This document shows, piece after piece, positions 1-9,081 of a DNA stretch of 64,000 nt. A program made the position numbers and the translations under genes. The notes below the pieces were generated by a model. The model worked only from the letters and a program-made list of their open reading frames with translations. It was not told the origin of the DNA and made no database searches. Origin of the DNA: Marinobacter salarius (GTDB taxonomy: Bacteria > Pseudomonadota > Gammaproteobacteria > Pseudomonadales > Oleiphilaceae); assembly GCF_032922745.1 (NCBI RefSeq), contig NZ_CP136693.1, forward strand, positions 3,596,001 to 3,660,000, in the 5' to 3' direction. The stretch's first letter is position 1; every line of letters begins with the position of its first letter.

Positions 1-1
1 T

Positions 2-1750
2 GGCCTGATCATCGAGCCCATGCTCACCGACCAATGGTTCGCCGACGCCAAAACCCTGGCCAAGCCAGCCATCGAAGCGGTGGAAGACGGCCGTATCCAG
101 TTCGTGCCCAAGCAGTACGAAAACATGTACTTCGCCTGGATGCGTGACATCCAGGACTGGTGCATCTCCCGCCAGCTTTGGTGGGGCCACCGTATTCCTG
201 CCTGGTACGACGCCGAGGGCAATATCTATGTCGGCCGTAGTGAAGAGGAAGTCCGCCAGAAACACAACCTTGCCGCCGACCTGCAGCTGAATCAGGACGA
301 CGACGTGCTCGACACCTGGTTCAGCTCCGCCCTGTGGACCTTTGGCACCCTGGGCTGGCCTGAAATCACCGAGCGGTTGAAAACGTTCCACCCCACCAAC
401 GTGCTGGTGACCGGTTTTGACATCATTTTCTTCTGGGTGGCCCGGATGATCATGATGACCATGCACTTCATGAAGAATGAGGATGGCACGCCTCAGGTAC
501 CGTTCAAGACGGTGTATGTGACCGGCCTGATCCGCGACGAGCACGGCGACAAGATGTCCAAGTCCAAGGGCAACGTGATTGACCCACTGGACATGATCGA
601 CGGCATCGAACTCGATGACCTGCTGGAGAAACGCACTGGCAACCTGATGCAGCCCAAACTGGCCGAGAAGATCGGGAAGCGCACCCGGAAGGAATTCCCG
701 GAAGGCATTACCGCTCATGGCACAGATGCCCTGCGTTTCACCCTCTCCGCCATGGCGACCACCGGCCGCGACATCAACTGGGACATGAAACGCCTGGAAG
801 GCTATCGCAACTTCTGCAACAAGCTGTGGAACGCTGCCCGTTACGTGCTGATGAACACCGAGGGCGAGGATTGCGGCGTCAACGGTGAGGCCGTGGATTT
901 GTCGCTGGCAGACCGCTGGATCATCAGCGAGCTACAAACCTGCGAACAGGACGTAATTCGCCATCTTGACCAATACCGGTTCGACCTGGCCGCCTACGCC
1001 CTGTATGAGTTCATCTGGAACGAATACTGCGACTGGTACCTGGAACTCTCCAAGCCGGCGTTGAACGACGACAACGCCAGTGCCGAAGCCAAACGTGGCA
1101 CCCGCCGCACCCTGGTACGGGTGCTGGAAGCGGTCCTTCGCCTGGCGCACCCGATGATGCCGTTCATTACCGAAGAAATCTGGCAGCGCATCGCACCCCT
1201 GGCCGGTAAGAGTGGTGACAGCATTATGCTGCAACCCTTCCCCCAGCCAGATGCCAACAAGCAGGACTCTGCGGTTGCTGCCGATATTGAATGGCTGAAA
1301 GGCGTGATTGTCGCTGTTCGGAATATCCGCGGCGAGATGAACATCTCCCCGGCAAAAGCCATCCCGGTGCTTCTGCGTGGTAAAAACCCAGACGACAAAC
1401 GCCGTTTGGATGAGAACCGGCAATTCCTGTCATCGCTGGCGCGCCTGGACAGCCTGGAGTGGTTCACCGAAGGCGAAGCCCCCATGTCGGCCACCCAATT
1501 GGTTGGCGAGATGGAAGTACTGGTACCCATGGCCGGCCTGATCGACAAGGATGCCGAGCTCAAGCGACTGGACAAGGAACTGGAGCGACTGCAAAAAGAA
1601 GTTGGCCGACTGGAAGGAAAACTTGGCAATGAAAAATTCACTGCCAAGGCGCCCGCCGAGGTGGTAGAAAAAGAGAAGGAAAAGCTCAGCGATGCCCAGG
1701 GCAGCATGAGCCGGCTCAGCGAGCAGCGGACCGCCATCGAGGCCATGTAA
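2..1750 (+). CDS. valS: Valyl-tRNA synthetase, C-terminal part (5' end outside window)
   Basis: Class I aminoacyl-tRNA synthetase that charges tRNA-Val in the cytoplasm. The reading frame is open from the first bases of the window (GLIIEPMLTDQWF), so the start and the HIGH motif lie upstream. Visible parts are the rest of the editing and catalytic region, the KMSKS loop at about nt 551-565 (DKMSKSKGNV), the anticodon-binding domain with its WNEYCDWYLE segment, and the C-terminal coiled-coil arm rich in Lys, Glu and Leu (about nt 1540-1740) that is typical of ValRS. The frame ends intact at TAA. A PanE-like gene follows 3 bases later on the same strand, so the two are probably co-transcribed. 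Truncation here is only a window-edge effect. Confidence 0.97.
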   Translation, partial: GLIIEPMLTDQWFADAKTLAKPAIEAVEDGRIQFVPKQYENMYFAWMRDIQDWCISRQLWWGHRIPAWYDAEGNIYVGRSEEEVRQKHNLAADLQLNQDDDVLDTWFSSALWTFGTLGWPEITERLKTFHPTNVLVTGFDIIFFWVARMIMMTMHFMKNEDGTPQVPFKTVYVTGLIRDEHGDKMSKSKGNVIDPLDMIDGIELDDLLEKRTGNLMQPKLAEKIGKRTRKEFPEGITAHGTDALRFTLSAMATTGRDINWDMKRLEGYRNFCNKLWNAARYVLMNTEGEDCGVNGEAVDLSLADRWIISELQTCEQDVIRHLDQYRFDLAAYALYEFIWNEYCDWYLELSKPALNDDNASAEAKRGTRRTLVRVLEAVLRLAHPMMPFITEEIWQRIAPLAGKSGDSIMLQPFPQPDANKQDSAVAADIEWLKGVIVAVRNIRGEMNISPAKAIPVLLRGKNPDDKRRLDENRQFLSSLARLDSLEWFTEGEAPMSATQLVGEMEVLVPMAGLIDKDAELKRLDKELERLQKEVGRLEGKLGNEKFTAKAPAEVVEKEKEKLSDAQGSMSRLSEQRTAIEAM

Positions 1751-1753
1751 CCC

Positions 1754-2698
1754 GTGGCCGAGGCAGGGAAGAATCAGGGTCTGTCCGGGAATGGCCGCAT
1801 TGCCATTCTCGGAGCAGGCTCCATGGGCCAACTCTGGGCGGGCTACCTGGCCACCGGGACGGTAACGTTTATCCCTCGTCACGAGGTTTCCCCGGAAACA
1901 GATCAACCCGCGCTGACTTACACATTTCAGCCGTTCGAAGGCCCAGAGGAAGTCGTCACAGTCCCCTACCTGCTCGCCACAGCAGCACGCCCTTCACTGT
2001 TGATGGTCACCACGAAAGCGGGCGATACGCTCGATGCCGTTGAATCCAACCTCCATAGTATTTCTCCGGACACCCCCATTGTTCTGTTCCAGAACGGCAT
2101 GGGCTGCCAGCAAGCGGTCGCCGAACGTTGGCCACAACGACCGATCCTTGCCGCCAGCACCACCGAAGGGGCAAACCGCCCAGCACCAGGCTGCACAGTC
2201 CACGCCGGCATAGGCGAAACCTGGGTTGGCCCATTAACCATCAGTGCGACAACGCATCTGGCGCAGGTAGTAACGGCGCTTGGCACCAGCGGGTTAACGG
2301 TTCACGCAGAGCAAGACATTCAGAGGCGGCTGTGGGATAAACTGATCATCAATGCAGGTATCAACGCCTTTACGGCAATCCTCGACTGCCCGAACGGTGA
2401 TATCCTCACGGACCCGTTCTACCTGGAACATATCGATGAGTTGTGCGACGAAATTGCAAAGGTGATGAAGGGTGATATCGAGAAAGGCCTACCCTCAGTC
2501 ACGATTCGCGAACGCATTGAAATGATTGCCCGCAAAACGGCGCGGAATACCTCATCCATGCGTAGCGACAGACGGCTGGGCCGCCGCACCGAGATTGACT
2601 TTATCAATGGGTATATCGCCAGGCGCGGGCATGAGTTGGGTGTTGATGTTCCGACAAACCAGATGCTGACAGACCGTATTAAACAGCTATCGCCGTAG
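1754..2698 (+). CDS. panE: Ketopantoate reductase (ApbA/PanE family)
   Basis: Probable NADPH-dependent 2-dehydropantoate 2-reductase, the second step of pantothenate and CoA synthesis. The N-terminal Rossmann nucleotide loop is IAILGAGSMG (residues about 17-26). TTKAGDT and FQNGMG mark the cofactor domain. WDKLIINAGINAFTAI near residue 197 carries the catalytic Lys and Asn of the family, and GRRTEIDFINGYI carries the conserved Glu. At 314 residues it fits the usual length of about 300. It starts with GTG three bases after the valS stop, which suggests translational coupling. The family also contains paralogues of unknown substrate, so the ketopantoate assignment is likely but not certain. It converges on the chemoreceptor gene with no obvious terminator in the 21-base gap. 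Confidence 0.85.
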   Translation: MAEAGKNQGLSGNGRIAILGAGSMGQLWAGYLATGTVTFIPRHEVSPETDQPALTYTFQPFEGPEEVVTVPYLLATAARPSLLMVTTKAGDTLDAVESNLHSISPDTPIVLFQNGMGCQQAVAERWPQRPILAASTTEGANRPAPGCTVHAGIGETWVGPLTISATTHLAQVVTALGTSGLTVHAEQDIQRRLWDKLIINAGINAFTAILDCPNGDILTDPFYLEHIDELCDEIAKVMKGDIEKGLPSVTIRERIEMIARKTARNTSSMRSDRRLGRRTEIDFINGYIARRGHELGVDVPTNQMLTDRIKQLSP

Positions 2699-2719
2699 GT
2701 GTCAGGCAGCACACACCCT

Positions 2720-4750
2720 TCAGACCCTGAATGCCTCCACGAGACGCTGCAGTGACGCAGTCAGTTGTGACATTTCCCGTGACGACGCCAGGGTTTCCTC
2801 GGCGTTATCTGCCGTTTTCTCACCCAGAACGCTGATCTGTTCAACGTTGGTATTGACGTTCTTCGCCACGGCAGACTGCTCCTCAGCCGCCTGTGCGATC
2901 TGGTGGCTCATATCAACAATGGTCGAAATACCCTGGGCAATCCGGTCCAGCGCTTCCGTCACTTCCGCCGACTTCTTGACCGTGGTTTCAGTCACGTCAT
3001 GGCTGTTGGTCATGGCCGCAACGGCTTCCTTAACGCCACTTTGCAACCGGGTGATCATACCCTCGATTTCTTCGGTCGATTTGTGGGTACGCTGTGACAG
3101 CGAACGTACTTCGTCTGCCACCACGGCGAAGCCACGTCCCTGCTCGCCCGCGCGGGCAGCTTCGATGGCCGCATTCAATGCCAGGAGATTGGTCTGCTCC
3201 GCAATCGCCTTGATTTCGACCAGAACCTGACTGATGTTATCGCTATCGGCGTTTACCCGGTTGATAACCTCGACCGCACCGGAAATTTCGGTGGCAAGAC
3301 GGTTGATGGTGGCAACAGTATCCGCAACCACACCGCGGCCTCTCTCGGTATCCTCTTCAGCCGCGCCGGCGCTGTCAGACACGCGATGGGCACTCTCGGT
3401 GACCTCATTGACCGCTTCCACCATCTGGTTCATGGCTTCGTTGATCTGGCCCGACTCTTCCATCTGCCGCGCAACGGCCTCGCTGTTCGCAGCGGCGGTG
3501 TCGTTGACACGCGTGGCCTGCTGGTCCACATCCGAAGTGGTGCTACTCACCGAGCGGATCAATTCCGCAATCCGGTCCGTCATATTGTTGAACTCGGTGG
3601 TCAGTTCACCCAGTTCATCACGATTGTCCAATTGGATGTGAGTCGTCATATCGCCCTCAGCCACGGATCTTGCTGCCGTGCTGAAACGGTTAATAGCCGT
3701 GCGTACCGACATGAAGAAGCCGACATAGAGGTAAACCACCACCAACAGAACAATCACCAGTGCGGCAATAATCAACTGCCGTTGCTGCAGCTCGCCCTCC
3801 AGTCGTGAGTTCAGGTTTGCGCCGACGACGTCAAAAATTCCGGCCTTGAGCGCATCGTAATGGGCAAGCTGATTCTCGATGGTACGGTTGAAATCCCGCC
3901 AGGGTAACTCCAGGCGCATAGGCGTAATGATATTGGTATCCAGCTCGTCACGCACAACCACCAGACTCTCGAGAATACCGTCGACCGCGTCACCTGTCGT
4001 TTCCTCGAGGGTCGGCGATGCATCCATCGATACCGTTAATGCAGGCCCGAGCAACGAGGCGCGGTTGGTCAACTCATCATAAATTTCATTGAGGCCGTCA
4101 CTGAGGTTGTACCCCACCTGCCCATCGAGGAGCGCAAATATCCCGAAAGTCCTGGCCCGACCAATGATGCTGCGGGCATCCGGCAACGACTCACGCAACA
4201 GGCCCAGGAGCAGTAGGTTTTCACGTGAGGCGTCCTGCCCCAGACCGGAAATTTCAATGGTCGCGGACAACAGCGCCCGCACTTTCTGGACGAATTCCTG
4301 ATAGTACTTGAACTGGGGGTCGATATTGCCCTGATAACTGTCCGTCGATTTGAGCGTTTGCCACTCCTCCACCAGCATCGCTACCTGCTGGGACCAGTTA
4401 CCGGATTCATCAAAACGAGCCTCTGCGCTAACCAGTTCCTCAAGAAGCCTATCAATGGTTTCTGACGATTCTGCGGATTTCGAAAGCAGTTCATTGTCAT
4501 CCTTGATCTTGCCAGGAGCTCGGAAGTCCCGGTATGCCATGGATTCTGCCAGCAGCGTATCCACCTTTTCGAGTTGCTCCAATCCCTCAACACCCCGGGT
4601 CATGGTATCAACCGACCGGTTCAGTTCACTGATGACCAACCAGGAAAGGGCGATAATGGGAAGCAGGAACAACACACTGATCAGGCTGAACTTGTAAAAC
4701 ATCGGCAGCCGATTCATCAGCGCTACTGCAGGCTTGATAAGGTGGTTCAC
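2720..4750 (-). CDS. Methyl-accepting chemotaxis protein
   Basis: Inner-membrane chemoreceptor that signals to CheA/CheW. An N-terminal membrane helix (about residues 20-40) is followed by a long helical periplasmic sensor of about 280 residues with no PAS/Cache signature that I can recognise. A second membrane helix (about 325-347, IIAALVIVLLVVVYLYVGFF) precedes a HAMP linker and the cytoplasmic signalling coiled coil. The hairpin tip is unmistakable: IAEQTNLLALNAAIEAARAG and then QGRGFAVVADEVR. There is no C-terminal CheR-binding pentapeptide; the protein ends LVEAFRV. A GTG four codons upstream (4762) is possible, but GGGGG sits five bases before the GTG at 4750, which is preferred. The ligand is unknown. 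No other che genes are nearby, so it is an orphan receptor. Confidence 0.93.
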   Translation of the reverse strand: MNHLIKPAVALMNRLPMFYKFSLISVLFLLPIIALSWLVISELNRSVDTMTRGVEGLEQLEKVDTLLAESMAYRDFRAPGKIKDDNELLSKSAESSETIDRLLEELVSAEARFDESGNWSQQVAMLVEEWQTLKSTDSYQGNIDPQFKYYQEFVQKVRALLSATIEISGLGQDASRENLLLLGLLRESLPDARSIIGRARTFGIFALLDGQVGYNLSDGLNEIYDELTNRASLLGPALTVSMDASPTLEETTGDAVDGILESLVVVRDELDTNIITPMRLELPWRDFNRTIENQLAHYDALKAGIFDVVGANLNSRLEGELQQRQLIIAALVIVLLVVVYLYVGFFMSVRTAINRFSTAARSVAEGDMTTHIQLDNRDELGELTTEFNNMTDRIAELIRSVSSTTSDVDQQATRVNDTAAANSEAVARQMEESGQINEAMNQMVEAVNEVTESAHRVSDSAGAAEEDTERGRGVVADTVATINRLATEISGAVEVINRVNADSDNISQVLVEIKAIAEQTNLLALNAAIEAARAGEQGRGFAVVADEVRSLSQRTHKSTEEIEGMITRLQSGVKEAVAAMTNSHDVTETTVKKSAEVTEALDRIAQGISTIVDMSHQIAQAAEEQSAVAKNVNTNVEQISVLGEKTADNAEETLASSREMSQLTASLQRLVEAFRV

Positions 4751-4874
4751 GTGTACCCCCACAGAGAGCGTCGAAAGGATGGAACTTTATTCTATTTGTT
4801 TATATTGTCGACTAAAGTACTACAAACTTGAGCACTATTCGGCGTAAAAATGTAACTTTTGTGAAATGTCGGGG

Positions 4875-5762
4875 TTAGAGAACGCCGGCAATGACCAGCA
4901 GCGCAAGGATGCAGATCCAGACCAGCATGCTTCGGTTCAGCAAATCCCGGATGGCCTCCAGGCTGCGACCGCCAAAACTGGCCCACTCTTCTGGATGAAT
5001 CTTTGAGAACCGTTCCGGCTCCAACGCATAGCCCGTCAGTGCCGCGCCGGCGGCGCCCATCAATAGCTGGCTGGTTTTGAGGGTAAAATCGAACAGCATC
5101 CGTTTTCCTTCTTTCATCCAGCCAGCGAGGTCACCGGCGACTCCGAACGTGAAGGACAGCAGTCGTGAGGGAAGCCAATTGAGTATTTCCGCCAGTCGGG
5201 AAAACCCTGGCCTTGCTGCTGCATGCGGCCAGTGGTCCCTCAACGCGATAATACCTCTCGCAAAGAAGGCTACCGCAATACCGCCTACGGCATACCAGAA
5301 AGCGACCAGAAAAAAACGCTCAAAGACGTTGACCAGCAGCGTACGTGACAATGCCAGATGCATCTCATCAGGCGACGTTGCCGCGCCCCGCTCCTCGGCC
5401 GGCAAACTATCCATAACGTGATGCCACGCGGACTGCATGTCACCCCTCGCCCAGGATTGACTGTAAACCTCCAGGCGAGCACGCCAACCCGGCACTCCCA
5501 TCAACAACACCATCAACAGGAATTCCAGTGGATACGCGGCCATGCGCCAGCCAATGGTGTGCAGATAGTATTCCCCGGCCGCCAGCATCAGCGAGGGTAC
5601 AAGAACAATAGACAGCCCCTTCCATCGGCCCGCCTCGTTACCAGAGCTCCCGGTACTTCCCCGCTTAAAGGCGGAACGCCACAACGCCTCCGAAGACCAG
5701 GCGCTGACCGCATCCAGCTTGCGTCTGACCAGGTAGGCCAACAGGAAAACCACCAATACCAT
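4875..5762 (-). CDS. ampE: AmpE-like inner-membrane protein
   Basis: AmpE-family membrane protein of 295 residues (Escherichia coli AmpE is about 284). Hydrophobic segments include the N-terminal VLVVFLLAYLV, the central YPLEFLLMVLLMGVPGW, FFLVAFWYAVGGIAVAFFARG, and a C-terminal helix ending WICILALLVIAGVL. Between them is the cytoplasmic region with PAEERGA and the GDMQSAWHHVMD segment. Its ATG shares one base with the ampD stop codon (TGATG), so it is translationally coupled to ampD in the classical ampDE arrangement. In other bacteria AmpE is linked to cell-wall recycling and beta-lactamase induction, but its biochemistry is not settled. No ampR or ampC is in the window. Confidence 0.88.
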   Translation of the reverse strand: MVLVVFLLAYLVRRKLDAVSAWSSEALWRSAFKRGSTGSSGNEAGRWKGLSIVLVPSLMLAAGEYYLHTIGWRMAAYPLEFLLMVLLMGVPGWRARLEVYSQSWARGDMQSAWHHVMDSLPAEERGAATSPDEMHLALSRTLLVNVFERFFLVAFWYAVGGIAVAFFARGIIALRDHWPHAAARPGFSRLAEILNWLPSRLLSFTFGVAGDLAGWMKEGKRMLFDFTLKTSQLLMGAAGAALTGYALEPERFSKIHPEEWASFGGRSLEAIRDLLNRSMLVWICILALLVIAGVL

Positions 5763-6322
5763 CAGTTATCCGCTCCGTTGCCATGCCCTGCACCAAGCAG
5801 TTGCCGGTATCGGTGCCAGTCAAAAGCCGGGCCTGGATCGGTTTTGCGACCGGGTGCAATATCGCTGTGCCCGGTGATCCGCTCTCGCGTGATGGTCGGC
5901 CATGACTTCATGATCAATAGCGACAAATCAGCAAGCACTTCATATTGAGCCGTGGTGTAGGGAATGTCGTCTTCGCCTTCCAGCTCAATGCCGATTGAAT
6001 AATCATTGCACTCCTCACGGCCCTGAAAGCAGGACCGCCCGGCATGCCACGCGCGCTCCAACAAGCTGACGAACTGAAGGCATGCGCCATCCCGGCGGAT
6101 CAGCAGGTGTGACGAAACCTTCATATCGGCTATGGTCTCGAAATAGGGGTGCTCTGAGGGAGACAGTTGGTTGCAGAAAAACCGTTCAATGGCATCGCCT
6201 CCAAACTGCCCCGGAGGCAGGCTGATATTATGCACAACCAACAGGGATATCGCCGCACCTTCGGGGCGTTTGCCAAAATTTGGAGACGGACACCAGCGGG
6301 CGCCAGCTACCCGACCGGTCAT
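5762..6322 (-). CDS. ampD: 1,6-anhydro-N-acetylmuramyl-L-alanine amidase AmpD
   Basis: Cytoplasmic zinc amidase that cleaves the stem peptide from anhydro-muropeptides during peptidoglycan recycling. The amidase_2 fold is clear: GARWCPSPNFGKRP near the N-terminus, LLVVHNISLPPG with the first zinc His, IGIELEG with the catalytic Glu, and ITGHSDIAPGRKTDPGPAFDW with the second His and the zinc Asp. The frame is open a further 50 codons upstream (to 6472), but that extension has no family similarity. The ATG at 6322 gives 186 residues, matching the family, so it is chosen although its ribosome site is weak. The stop overlaps the ampE start. Loss of this enzyme derepresses AmpC where AmpR is present. 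Confidence 0.93.
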   Translation of the reverse strand: MTGRVAGARWCPSPNFGKRPEGAAISLLVVHNISLPPGQFGGDAIERFFCNQLSPSEHPYFETIADMKVSSHLLIRRDGACLQFVSLLERAWHAGRSCFQGREECNDYSIGIELEGEDDIPYTTAQYEVLADLSLLIMKSWPTITRERITGHSDIAPGRKTDPGPAFDWHRYRQLLGAGHGNGADN

Positions 6323-6494
6323 CCGTAATCCGGCGACAGCCGGTGGCGACAGGTCAATGGAATTGTGGGAAGGGATGGTTTCAGACAATGTGGTTCCAAC
6401 AGGCCGGTGGCGAACGAACGGACAACCGCTGTGTTCGCCGTTGTTGCTTTGATGCTCCTGATTGAAGCACAAAGTCTCCGGTCTTGCTATACGG

Positions 6495-8858
6495 TCAGTC
6501 CTTGCGGCTGCTGCGAAGGTTGTCGATGATGGATTCCAGTGCCCGGTCGAATATCAGGCCGTCATCCAACATGGAGATCTCGTCCGCTGCGAGAGCCCGT
6601 GCCAGGTTTTCACGTTGATATTCAGCCACTTTGGCACCACTGCGATTAACGAAGATGTATTTGCCCGTCGCCTTGATAAACGCCGCCAGCTTGCAGCGGG
6701 TTTTGTTGCCATCACGGGTCAGCTCGATCCAGGAACCAACACGAAGGCCGTCAGCCCGCTCCAGCCACTGAAGCTCGACGTTTTCGACGGAGCTCTCCAC
6801 CGATGCCTCTACGGCCGGTTTTTCAGGGCTTGCAGGCCCAACGGCTGCAGACATGGCGACGTCCGAGGCCCCTGAGGCGTCTGATACGACACCCTCAAAA
6901 GACGGCTCCGCTTTTTCCGGGGCTTTGGGCGCTGCATCCGGCAGGCTCTTGGAGACCACAGACGGTTCCGCCTCCACCTTTTTGGGCGCAGCCTGGGGTT
7001 CAGGTTCGGGCGCGACGATAGGACGTGTCGTGGTGGCAAGGCGTTGGAATACATCCACGTGTGCCAGCTCAAGGTCTCTTATGGCGGCGTCGGTCGCAAA
7101 CGGGTCCCACGAAATTTCCTGCAGGGCGTTTCTCAGACCGTCGACGATTCCCGGAATCGACCGTAGCAACGCGCTGCGGGTGTTGTTGTCGACGGGCCTG
7201 GGATCAACACTCCAGATGAGTTGCCGGGTCAGGTCACATGCCTCATCCCAGCGCTCACTGTCTTCACCCTCACGCAACACGATCCACTGCAGATACTTGG
7301 CCCACGCCTCATTCAATAGCGTGACAACCGGCGGAGACAAATCCCGACCGGTAATCTGTTCGTTCAGCAGGTTCTCAGACGCCTTGGATGCCCTCTCCTG
7401 CTTGGCCCTGCCTTCCTCTGCATCACGCAGACGCTGCTCCACAAGCTCCCTGCGACGACGGTCCAGATCCATGAAATGGCCGAAGTCGCTGAGCAGCTCA
7501 CTGAAAATATCGACGTTGTCGGTGAATTCATTAAGCACGCGATCGACCACCGACTCGATCTTGTCTCGTAGCGGATCACGTTGGCCGGGCTTTTTCTCAG
7601 TCCAACCGATAGCGGACATGGCCAGCTCATTCAGCAGCTTCCGTACCGGATGCCCACCCCGGTTAAAGAAATTGTTGTCGCTCAGAGCGACCTTGAGCAC
7701 GGGAATCTGAAGGCGCCCGATCACGGCCTTCATTACCGGGTGTAGCTGACGGTCCTCCAGGATAAAATCGAACAACATGGACACCAGATTGATGACGTCG
7801 CTGTCCACCTGGCCGACGTCATGTTTTCTCCCGGCGTCCGACCGGAATACCTGCTGTAGTTGCTCTGACAGAGGCACAACCTCACCCTGCCCCCAATGGA
7901 CAGACTGGGACTGAATTTCGTGAAGCCGCGCCATCAGTGTGCGGGTATCGAGCGCGCCTGCGCTGGGTGGCCCACTGCTCTCTGTGCCGTACTCCGTCGA
8001 ATTCTGCCCCTGGTGCAACAGGGCACTCAGTTCCGAAAACGTTGCCCGCACATCGTCAGACGGCGCAGTGAGCGGCCCCGACGCATCTGATTCCGAGCGT
8101 GCTGACAGCGTCCCGGTGGTCCGTCCCCCAGCCGGGGCATAGTTTCCAGACGCGCTCTGACCACCGACCGGCGGGCGACGCATGTCGGGCAGCACCCCTT
8201 CGGCGATCAGTGTTTTGTTGGCATCCTTGTAAAAATCGCCCAGAACACCCACGAGCAGGCGGTCGAACAGTTTAAGCACCACCAGCTTGGCACGGATATC
8301 GATATCCAGGTCAGAGCAGGCTTCCGCAACCCCTCCGCAGATCACCTCCGGGCTCAGGGGCATCTGACTGTCCTCCAGACGCACCGAGGGCAGCAGATGA
8401 GCAACCCGCACATTCAGCAGGCGTATTACCTCCGCGTGTTGGTTGCGGAGTTTGTTGATCAGGTTGTCGATGGCGACCTGCTGCTCCAGATCGGAATGGT
8501 CCAGCAACGCCAGCGAGTCCTGATCCACCTCATCCAGGGTGCCACTGCCACCACCCGGCTTGAACGAACCAATGTCATTGAAAGCACGGCTGACATACTG
8601 CAGCACGGACACGGTCATATTCTTGCGCCGCAGCCTCAACTCACGCATGGCGTCGAAGTAAGCAGTCTGGTCCTGGTTGCTTCCAGCCTTGTCCGCCAGC
8701 TCAAAGAGCGCGTCATCCGCCTTGTCGAAAAAACCAGACAGCACAGACTTCAGTGACTGACCCGATACGTCACGCAGGCGTACCAGAGAGCCCGGCAGGG
8801 AAAACCTGTCAGGAAGCTTCTGGCTCTTGAGACTTACAACCTTGTTATCCTGCGCCAT
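6495..8858 (-). CDS. DUF1631 domain-containing protein
   Basis: Large 787-residue protein of the DUF1631 family, which has often been mislabelled thymidine phosphorylase in databases. It is mostly helical and soluble, with no signal peptide or membrane segment. The start (MAQDNKVVSLKS) leads into a region with YFDAMRELRLRRKNM, followed by a Ser/Gly/Thr-rich linker near residues 230-270. A long helical core carries an Arg/Glu-rich coiled-coil-like stretch (RRRRELVEQRLRDAEEGR, about 470-490). A low-complexity Ala/Pro/Glu/Lys/Ser stretch (about 600-685) precedes a compact C-terminal module with WIELTRDGNKTRCKLAAFIKATGKYIFVNR, which resembles a PilZ-like beta-barrel. The function is unknown. It is divergent from nadC across a 223-base gap holding operator-like repeats. 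Confidence 0.8.
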   Translation of the reverse strand: MAQDNKVVSLKSQKLPDRFSLPGSLVRLRDVSGQSLKSVLSGFFDKADDALFELADKAGSNQDQTAYFDAMRELRLRRKNMTVSVLQYVSRAFNDIGSFKPGGGSGTLDEVDQDSLALLDHSDLEQQVAIDNLINKLRNQHAEVIRLLNVRVAHLLPSVRLEDSQMPLSPEVICGGVAEACSDLDIDIRAKLVVLKLFDRLLVGVLGDFYKDANKTLIAEGVLPDMRRPPVGGQSASGNYAPAGGRTTGTLSARSESDASGPLTAPSDDVRATFSELSALLHQGQNSTEYGTESSGPPSAGALDTRTLMARLHEIQSQSVHWGQGEVVPLSEQLQQVFRSDAGRKHDVGQVDSDVINLVSMLFDFILEDRQLHPVMKAVIGRLQIPVLKVALSDNNFFNRGGHPVRKLLNELAMSAIGWTEKKPGQRDPLRDKIESVVDRVLNEFTDNVDIFSELLSDFGHFMDLDRRRRELVEQRLRDAEEGRAKQERASKASENLLNEQITGRDLSPPVVTLLNEAWAKYLQWIVLREGEDSERWDEACDLTRQLIWSVDPRPVDNNTRSALLRSIPGIVDGLRNALQEISWDPFATDAAIRDLELAHVDVFQRLATTTRPIVAPEPEPQAAPKKVEAEPSVVSKSLPDAAPKAPEKAEPSFEGVVSDASGASDVAMSAAVGPASPEKPAVEASVESSVENVELQWLERADGLRVGSWIELTRDGNKTRCKLAAFIKATGKYIFVNRSGAKVAEYQRENLARALAADEISMLDDGLIFDRALESIIDNLRSSRKD

Positions 8859-8918
8859 TCGGCTGCTCCGGGTGGTGTCTGGAGAAATGTGTTATTGCAC
8901 ATCTTAGGCCTTACCCAC

Positions 8919-8970
8919 GTCACCTTGTGTCAGAATTTGTCACCTTTTGTGTTTAAGTGATGGTTGTCAC
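8919..8970. promoter_or_regulatory. Operator-like repeats between DUF1631 gene and nadC
   Basis: Two exact 8-base direct repeats, GTCACCTT, start at 8919 and 8939, exactly 20 bases (about two helical turns) apart. The imperfect palindrome GTGATGGTTGTCAC lies at 8957-8970. All lie upstream of the minus-strand DUF1631 gene and of the nadC promoter. The arrangement looks like tandem sites for a dimeric regulator. No factor can be named from sequence alone. Confidence 0.35.
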
Positions 8971-8995
8971 AGTTTAGCACCCCACCCTTCCAGGT

Positions 8996-9024
8996 TTGGC
9001 GAATCTGGCGAAGGCCTATAGAAT
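8996..9024 (+). promoter_or_regulatory. Predicted sigma-70 promoter of nadC
   Basis: TTGGCG at 8996-9001, a 17-base spacer, then TAGAAT at 9019-9024. This leaves about 50 bases of leader before the nadC ATG at 9082. Four of six -35 bases and five of six -10 bases match the consensus. Predicted by eye only. Confidence 0.45.
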
Positions 9025-9081
9025 CACATCCGCACACCCAATGTGCCTCAAAACCGCCACTGAACGACCGGAAACTCTGCC

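Noticed and set aside
2..1750. valS as a truncated pseudogene
   Set aside because: The frame is open at the first base of the window; the missing N-terminal half is simply outside it.
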